This document shows positions 7,660-10,924 of a stretch of 10,924 nucleotides of DNA, piece by piece. How positions within the stretch are numbered: position 1 is the stretch's first letter; each line of letters opens with the position of its first letter. The notes under the pieces were generated by a model. The model was not told the DNA's origin. It made no database searches and was given only the letters and a program-made list of their open reading frames with translations. Position numbers and translations under genes: made by a program. The stretch covers positions 1-10,924 of the forward strand of contig CAZZBK010000168.1 in NCBI GenBank assembly GCA_964652155.1, written 5' to 3'. This DNA comes from CAZZBK01 sp964652155 (GTDB taxonomy: Bacteria; Planctomycetota; Planctomycetia; Pirellulales; PNKZ01).

Positions 7660-8544
7660 TTATCGAGTGCCGAGCGCGGCCATGACCCGTTCGGTAATGG
7701 CTTGCACGAGCGCCTCTTGATCGATTGCGCCACTCGCGGCCGGCGCACTCGACTTGGCAGCGGCCGTCTCGACACGCGGAGCCACGGGCGGGGCGGGGAA
7801 CGCGCGGCGATCGACGCCGGTGTGCGCCCAGCTCGCGCGGAACACGTCGTTGGCGCACATGTCGCAGTCCTTGAGCTCTTCGGTGTTGCGTGGGTCGGTC
7901 CAGCCCCATTTCGACTTCAGGTCGAGCAGCTCACGCTCTTCCTGCGGATTGAAGTAGTTCACCTTGCCCAGGTCGCGGGCCATCAGCAGGATGCGGCAGT
8001 AAGCGTCAAGGATCTCGGTCCACCAATACGCCTTCTCGACCGTGTCGCCGTAGCTCACCGTGCCGTGATTGGCCAGAATCATCACGTTCGTCTTCTTCAC
8101 GAACGGCAACACCGTGTCGGCAAACTTCTGCCCGCCCGGGGTCTCGTATCGGGTGATCGGCACGTCCCCCAAAAACACCTCGATCTCGGGCAGAATGCAT
8201 TGCGGGATCGCCTCGCGGGCCACGGCAAACGCGGTGGCGTGCGGCGGATGGCAATGCACGCAGCTCTTAATCTCGGGCCGCTCCTTCATGATCGTCAGGT
8301 GCAACAGCACTTCGCTGGTGCGCTTGCGGCGACCGGCGAGTTGGTTGCCGTCCATGTCGACCAGACAAATATCCTCGGGGGTCATGAAGCCCTTGCTAAT
8401 CATCGTCGGCGTGCAGAGCACCTCGTTTTCGCTCACGCGATAGGTGATGTTACCGTCGTTGCCGGCCGCGAAGCCCTTGTTGTAGAGGCGGCGACCGATC
8501 TCGCACATTTCTTGCTTGATCTTATGCAGATTGACGTTGGGCAT
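7660..8544 (-). CDS. Class II (FucA/RhaD-type) sugar-phosphate aldolase with C-terminal encapsulation-peptide-like helix
   Basis: A 294-residue zinc-dependent aldolase, the enzyme type that splits L-fuculose-1-phosphate or L-rhamnulose-1-phosphate into DHAP and L-lactaldehyde. Family hallmarks: phosphate-binding GNDGNIT (28-34), TSEVLLH with likely catalytic Glu78, and zinc ligands His97 and His99 (VHCHPPHA) and His160 (LANHG). E. coli FucA is about 215 residues; this protein adds about 80. The addition holds KWGWTDPRN and a CDMC segment (227-230), then an Ala/Pro/Ser linker (about 250-273), then an amphipathic helix at 274-292 with Leu279, Val280, Ile283, Val287, Met288 and Leu291 on one face. 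That layout is typical of BMC encapsulation peptides and implies luminal localisation. It lies 14 bases after the second pentamer gene. Substrate (fuculose versus rhamnulose phosphate) cannot be told from sequence alone. Confidence 0.92.
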   Translation of the reverse strand: MPNVNLHKIKQEMCEIGRRLYNKGFAAGNDGNITYRVSENEVLCTPTMISKGFMTPEDICLVDMDGNQLAGRRKRTSEVLLHLTIMKERPEIKSCVHCHPPHATAFAVAREAIPQCILPEIEVFLGDVPITRYETPGGQKFADTVLPFVKKTNVMILANHGTVSYGDTVEKAYWWTEILDAYCRILLMARDLGKVNYFNPQEERELLDLKSKWGWTDPRNTEELKDCDMCANDVFRASWAHTGVDRRAFPAPPVAPRVETAAAKSSAPAASGAIDQEALVQAITERVMAALGTR

Positions 8545-8558
8545 GATGGTGTCGCTGG

Positions 8559-8867
8559 TTACTTTCGTTTTCGGTTTTCAGTTTTTGGTTTGATGTTAAT
8601 TTCGTCGAGCAGGGCCGCGTTGTACGCATCGATCGGTTTCATCTCGGGCTCGAACGGCTGCGCCGCCTCGCCCCCCTCGCTAATCGCAATCAGGCTGCCG
8701 AGCCCCGCGCCCAGGTCGTCGTACACGACCAGCGCCTCGGCCTCGATGTCGCTCGATCCGTTGAGGTTGTCGAGCGACAAGGGGACCGCCAGCTTGAACC
8801 GCGCGGCCGACAGACTCGGATGTGCTCGGTTGAGCGTCACCGTGCCAATGACTTTGCCAATTCTCAT
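8559..8867 (-). CDS. BMC-P shell vertex protein 2 (EutN/CcmL family)
   Basis: A 102-residue pentamer-forming shell protein. MRIGKVIGTVTLNRAHPSL matches the EutN/CcmL N-terminus, and VVYDDLGAGLGSLIAISEG (48-66) the conserved central D-x-x-GAG-x-G segment. BMC-P pentamers cap the vertices of the icosahedral shell. The C-terminus is longer than usual and ends in the basic tail KPKTENRKRK (93-102), encoded by a low-complexity repeat also present upstream of the aldehyde dehydrogenase. The start at 8867 overlaps the stop of the preceding pentamer gene as ATGA and has an AGGA Shine-Dalgarno eight bases before it, so translation is probably coupled. It diverges clearly from pentamer 1 (PFEPEMKPID versus shorter ending), suggesting a distinct vertex or interface role. 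Confidence 0.93.
   Translation of the reverse strand: MRIGKVIGTVTLNRAHPSLSAARFKLAVPLSLDNLNGSSDIEAEALVVYDDLGAGLGSLIAISEGGEAAQPFEPEMKPIDAYNAALLDEINIKPKTENRKRK
8567..8583 (-). repeat. 17-nt direct repeat, copy inside the 3' end of BMC-P2
   Basis: The + strand GTTTTCGGTTTTCAGTT occurs here and identically at 10717-10733, upstream of the aldehyde dehydrogenase. In this copy it is translated, contributing to the KTENRK part of the basic tail of the shell protein. Confidence 0.85.
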
Positions 8868-9139
8868 GATCGGGGTCCTGACTCGTTGGGCAGCGCCAAC
8901 ACACACCAGCGGACCGGCGTGTTCTTGTTTTGCAATTGTTCCCGCGTGCTCTTGCCATCGCTGGTGAGCATGACGGTTTCGCCGATTCCCGCCCCAAGCG
9001 TATCGACCGCCAACACCGGCTCGCCGTCGGGCGAGTGACCATCGGCGGCGAGAAACTGCACGATAAGCAGCTTCTGCCGTTCGAGCGACGGGTGTTTGAC
9101 CGTCGCGGTCGCGGTGCCAACAACAAGGCCGGTTTGCAT
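8864..9139 (-). CDS. BMC-P shell vertex protein 1 (EutN/CcmL family)
   Basis: A 91-residue EutN/CcmL protein, normal length for the family, forming pentamers that close BMC shell vertices. MQTGLVVGTATATVKHPSL is the typical N-terminus (VVG-x-x-x-x-T-x-KHPSL), followed by KLLIVQFL (23-30) and AVDTLGAGIGETVMLTSDG (44-62), the conserved D-x-x-GAG-x-GE core. The final segment PVRWCVLALP replaces the usual pro-val-hydrophobic last strand. The start at 9139 is chosen because the family begins there; the frame stays open upstream, but that part reads through the tandem repeat at 9150-9184. No Shine-Dalgarno is seen; the leader is C-rich. The stop overlaps the next shell gene by four bases, giving a translationally coupled pair. 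Confidence 0.93.
   Translation of the reverse strand: MQTGLVVGTATATVKHPSLERQKLLIVQFLAADGHSPDGEPVLAVDTLGAGIGETVMLTSDGKSTREQLQNKNTPVRWCVLALPNESGPRS
8876..8880 (-). promoter_or_regulatory. Shine-Dalgarno CAGGA for BMC-P2
   Basis: On the minus strand CAGGA lies eight bases before the ATG at 8867, within the end of the upstream pentamer gene. With the ATGA overlap it fixes the start and supports coupled translation of the two shell proteins. It is the clearest Shine-Dalgarno seen in the BMC operon. Confidence 0.6.
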
Positions 9140-9149
9140 GGGAGGAACG

Positions 9150-9184
9150 TGTTTGGTGTTTGGTGTTTGGTGTTCGGTGTTTGG
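9150..9184 (-). repeat. Five tandem copies of a 7-bp unit just upstream of BMC-P1
   Basis: On the + strand TGTTTGG is repeated five times head to tail (9150-9156, 9157-9163, 9164-9170, 9171-9177 as TGTTCGG, and 9178-9184). In the transcript this is an A/C-rich leader ending 10 bases before the ATG at 9139. Heptamers of this sort are prone to copy-number change by slippage. Confidence 0.9.
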
Positions 9185-9236
9185 TTCGGGGGTTCGGAGA
9201 AGACGAGCGATCGGAGACTGGCGTGAGTGCAATTTT

Positions 9237-9253
9237 CTCTAGCCTCTAGCCTC
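9237..9253 (-). repeat. Short tandem 7-bp repeat after the aldehyde dehydrogenase stop
   Basis: CTCTAGC occurs twice in tandem at 9237-9250, with a partial third unit (CTC) up to 9253, four bases from the aldehyde dehydrogenase stop codon. Together with the five-copy repeat at 9150-9184 it makes the 118-base gap rich in heptamer repeats. No terminator hairpin was seen here, so transcription probably runs on into the shell genes. Confidence 0.6.
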
Positions 9254-9257
9254 ACCC

Positions 9258-10694
9258 TTACGGTTTTCCAACGATGCGCAACTCGTCGATCATCGAACAG
9301 CGGCGTTCACGGGTGAACGTGAGCGGCGTCGTCACCCCTTCGCCGGTCGGCGTGGCGATCGAGAACGACAAGTAGCCTTCGCCCCCTAAGCCGAGCGCGG
9401 CCATGCAGGCGCCGTTCTTGACGAACAACGTCGTGTCCATCGCCCGGCCCATCTTGGTCATGTTTCGCACGTTCTTGCTGTGGATGATGCTCGTGTGCCG
9501 GAAGCCATGCTCGTAAAACTTGGCCTTGGCAATGCACTCGTCAACGTCGCGGCAGCGGACGAACGGCACGAACGGCATCATCTGCTCGACCGGGACGAAC
9601 TTGTTGTGCTCGTCGGTCTCGCCGAAAATCAACTCGACCTTGGGATCGATCTTCTTGCCGATCGCGGCGGCCAAAAAGGCCGCGTCTTGGCCAATGAACT
9701 CCTTGGCGGCAACATCGTGCTTGTGATCTTTATCGCCAACGGTCGTGATTGCCTTGGCGGTCAGAGCGTCGATCTCGCGACTGTTGAGCTTCACCGCGCC
9801 GGCTCGCTCCATCGCCCGCATCAGCTCGTCGAACACACTGGCCACGACGAACACTTCCTTCTCGGCGATGCAGAGCAGGTTATTGTCAAACGAGCCCCCT
9901 TCGATAATGCAGCGGGCCGCGCGATCGAGGTCGGCCGTCTCGTCGACCACCACGGGCGGGTTGCCCGGGCCGGCCACGACGGCTCGCTTACCACTGTTGA
10001 GTGCCGCGCGAGCCACGGCCGGGCCACCCGTGACGCAAATCATCTTGATGCCGCGATGCTTGAAAATCTGCTCGGCCGATTCCAGCGTCGGCTCGGCGAT
10101 CAGGCAGATCAAATTGTCGATGCCCACGTCGCGGAAGATCGCCTCGTTGAAGCGGCGCACCCCTTCGGCCGCAATCTTCTTGCCGCTCGGGTGCGGGTTG
10201 ACGACCAGCGTGTTGCCGCCGGCGATCATGCTCACCGCATTGCCGGTGATCGTGGGCAAACTGTGGGTCACGGGCGTAATGCAGCCAATCACGCCAAACG
10301 GAGCATGCTCGATGACCGCCAGCCCGTGATCGCCGCTGAACACCTCGCTGCGGAGGAACTCGACGCCGGGCGTGCGCTCGCCGAGTGTTTTGAGCTTGGC
10401 GATCTTGTGTTCGAGGCGGCCGATTTTCGTCTCGTTCATCTCGGCCGTCCCCAACTCGACGCAGTCGTCGATCGAGATGCGGCGGATGTGATCGATGATC
10501 CGCTTGCGATCGGCGATCGGCCGCTCCGAGAGTTGCTCGAAGGCCTCGGTGGCGGCGGCGACCGCTTCGTTCACACAGGTGAAGATGCCGCGCCGGCCCA
10601 CGAGACTGCGCGACGGAGTGGGCGGGGCAACCGTGCCCATCTTCGACAGCACTTCCTGAACGACGCTGCGGATCAGTTGTTCGGTGGCTTGCAT
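9258..10694 (-). CDS. BMC-associated CoA-acylating-type aldehyde dehydrogenase with N-terminal encapsulation-peptide-like helix
   Basis: A 478-residue aldehyde dehydrogenase of the PduP/EutE type, expected to oxidise an aldehyde (here probably lactaldehyde) to acyl-CoA with NAD+ and CoA. The catalytic cysteine is Cys275 in SFDNNLLCIAEKE. Other hallmarks are APFGVIGCITPVTH (131-144), NPHPSGKK (166-173), VTGGPAVARAAL (221-232) and AGPGNPPVVVDETADL (241-256). PduP-type enzymes are about 460-480 residues, so this is full length. Residues 4-19 form an amphipathic helix (Leu7, Ile8, Val11, Val12, Val15, Leu16, Met19), followed by a Pro/Ser-rich linker (21-30): the classic N-terminal BMC targeting peptide. 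The start at 10694 is chosen because it gives that helix in full. The leader is C-rich with no Shine-Dalgarno. First gene of the block in this window; 118 bases separate it from the shell genes. A pduP-like name would presume propanediol use, so none is given. Confidence 0.95.
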   Translation of the reverse strand: MQATEQLIRSVVQEVLSKMGTVAPPTPSRSLVGRRGIFTCVNEAVAAATEAFEQLSERPIADRKRIIDHIRRISIDDCVELGTAEMNETKIGRLEHKIAKLKTLGERTPGVEFLRSEVFSGDHGLAVIEHAPFGVIGCITPVTHSLPTITGNAVSMIAGGNTLVVNPHPSGKKIAAEGVRRFNEAIFRDVGIDNLICLIAEPTLESAEQIFKHRGIKMICVTGGPAVARAALNSGKRAVVAGPGNPPVVVDETADLDRAARCIIEGGSFDNNLLCIAEKEVFVVASVFDELMRAMERAGAVKLNSREIDALTAKAITTVGDKDHKHDVAAKEFIGQDAAFLAAAIGKKIDPKVELIFGETDEHNKFVPVEQMMPFVPFVRCRDVDECIAKAKFYEHGFRHTSIIHSKNVRNMTKMGRAMDTTLFVKNGACMAALGLGGEGYLSFSIATPTGEGVTTPLTFTRERRCSMIDELRIVGKP

Positions 10695-10716
10695 GGGGGA
10701 GGGTTCTCGGTTCAGG

Positions 10717-10733
10717 GTTTTCGGTTTTCAGTT
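10717..10733 (-). repeat. 17-nt direct repeat, copy in the aldehyde dehydrogenase leader
   Basis: The + strand GTTTTCGGTTTTCAGTT is identical to 8567-8583. Here it is untranslated, ending 22 bases before the aldehyde dehydrogenase start. In the transcript sense it is A-rich (AACTGAAAACCGAAAAC), as an unstructured leader would be. Confidence 0.85.
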
Positions 10734-10739
10734 CTTCGT

Positions 10740-10827
10740 TAGCCGCGACGCGAAGAGCGGAGCGCGAGACGATAGCTAACTCTAGGTTTTGCGATGGGTG
10801 CTCGCTCCGCTTGCGCGCCAGCGGCTA
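10740..10827. repeat. REP-like long imperfect inverted repeat upstream of the BMC operon
   Basis: The left arm 10740-10768 (TAGCCGCGACGCGAAGAGCG and on) pairs with the right arm 10801-10827, whose reverse complement begins TAGCCGCTGGCGCGCAAGCG. The arms share TAGCCGC and AGCGGAGCG with a few differences between, around a 32-base loop. A smaller inverted pair, GTTAGC at 10738-10743 and GCTAAC at 10775-10780, nests within. This looks like a dispersed palindromic (REP-type) element, or a strong hairpin ahead of the operon. Confidence 0.7.
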
Positions 10828-10924
10828 TTGTTCCTCAGATAATGAACTTAGTAGGCCGAGCAACGCGAGGCCGGTATTTACGGACTCCCGCTGGTCGTCC
10901 TGTTAACTTAATTACCTGAACCTC

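Larger units (their letters stand above)
10695..10924. other. Gene-free region upstream of the BMC block
   Basis: These 230 bases hold no supported gene. They contain the 17-nt repeat copy, the REP-like inverted repeat, and an AT-richer end at 10900-10918 (GTTAACTTAATTACC). The operon promoter could lie here on the minus strand. TTGCTC and TATCTG on that strand (about 10863-10836), 16 bases apart, are only a weak match to sigma-70 elements. The upstream neighbour is outside the window. Confidence 0.4.

Noticed and set aside
7584..7775. 64-residue N-terminal extension of the dehydrogenase
   Set aside because: The extension is Arg/Pro/Ser-rich, overlaps the aldolase end and the hairpin, and the family's natural start is MKVSIIGG at 7583.
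7513..8967. 484-codon + strand open frame opposite the aldolase and shell genes
   Set aside because: Minus-strand genes here match known families with intact active-site motifs; this frame is a codon-bias artefact.
9150..9184. Possible CRISPR array
   Set aside because: Units are 7 bp and directly adjacent with no spacers, so this is a simple tandem repeat.
9140..9232. 31-residue N-terminal extension of BMC-P1
   Set aside because: It would translate the tandem heptamer repeat; EutN/CcmL proteins begin at the MQTGLVVG start.
9480..10742. 420-codon + strand open frame opposite the aldehyde dehydrogenase
   Set aside because: Composition is His/Asp/Arg-rich with no motif; the opposite strand encodes a complete aldehyde dehydrogenase.
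10836..10868. Sigma-70 promoter for the BMC operon (TTGCTC, 16 bases, TATCTG on the minus strand)
   Set aside because: Matches to both boxes are poor and planctomycete promoters are not well enough defined to support it; mentioned only in the upstream-region entry.

Overview
The window is GC-rich and carries two gene blocks that meet tail to tail at about position 5305. The marks of a planctomycete (probably Pirellulales-like; genus not determinable) are a bacterial microcompartment (BMC) gene set joining a fuculose-phosphate-type class II aldolase, a CoA-acylating-type aldehyde dehydrogenase, paired EutN/CcmL pentamers and a lactate/malate dehydrogenase, together with large secreted proteins of planctomycete style. 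This matches the kind of locus described for the Planctomycetes/Verrucomicrobia (PVM-type) BMC, which in Planctomyces limnophilus serves L-fucose/L-rhamnose breakdown through lactaldehyde.

Left block, + strand, 75-5303: three tightly packed exported-protein genes. They are a secreted FG-GAP/VCBS-like beta-propeller protein (75-2261), a PDZ-less trypsin-fold (S1C/HtrA-like) serine protease with a small N-terminal beta domain (2263-3261), and a large exported protein of unknown function (3264 or 3258 to 5303). Spacings of +1 nt and an ATGA overlap make this a likely operon. An AAGGA Shine-Dalgarno favours the second ATG of the third gene.

Right block, - strand, 10694 down to 5307: the BMC operon, read right to left. 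It holds an aldehyde dehydrogenase with an N-terminal encapsulation-peptide-like helix (10694-9258), BMC-P pentamer 1 (9139-8864), BMC-P pentamer 2 (8867-8559, ATGA-coupled), a class II aldolase with a linker and C-terminal encapsulation-peptide-like helix (8544-7660), a lactate/malate-family dehydrogenase (7583-6645), and a TIM-barrel aldolase-like protein with a Cys/His-rich linker and helical tail (6560-5307). The inferred logic is that the aldolase splits a 6-deoxy-sugar 1-phosphate into DHAP and lactaldehyde inside the shell. The aldehyde dehydrogenase then oxidises lactaldehyde to an acyl-CoA, and the lactate/malate-type dehydrogenase balances NAD(H) or processes the 2-hydroxy/2-oxo acid. 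BMC-P proteins cap the shell vertices. No BMC-H hexamer, phosphotransacylase or kinase lies in the window, so the operon probably continues beyond position 10924 or the remaining genes lie elsewhere.

Most intergenic gaps in the BMC operon carry a distinctive repeat or hairpin: a 7-bp tandem repeat before BMC-P1, a 17-nt sequence found both before the aldehyde dehydrogenase and inside the 3' end of BMC-P2, a 7-bp-stem hairpin after the aldolase, a 12-bp inverted repeat after the dehydrogenase, and a large REP-like inverted repeat upstream of the whole block. Several start codons in this operon lack a Shine-Dalgarno and are preceded by C-rich leaders, unlike the left block.
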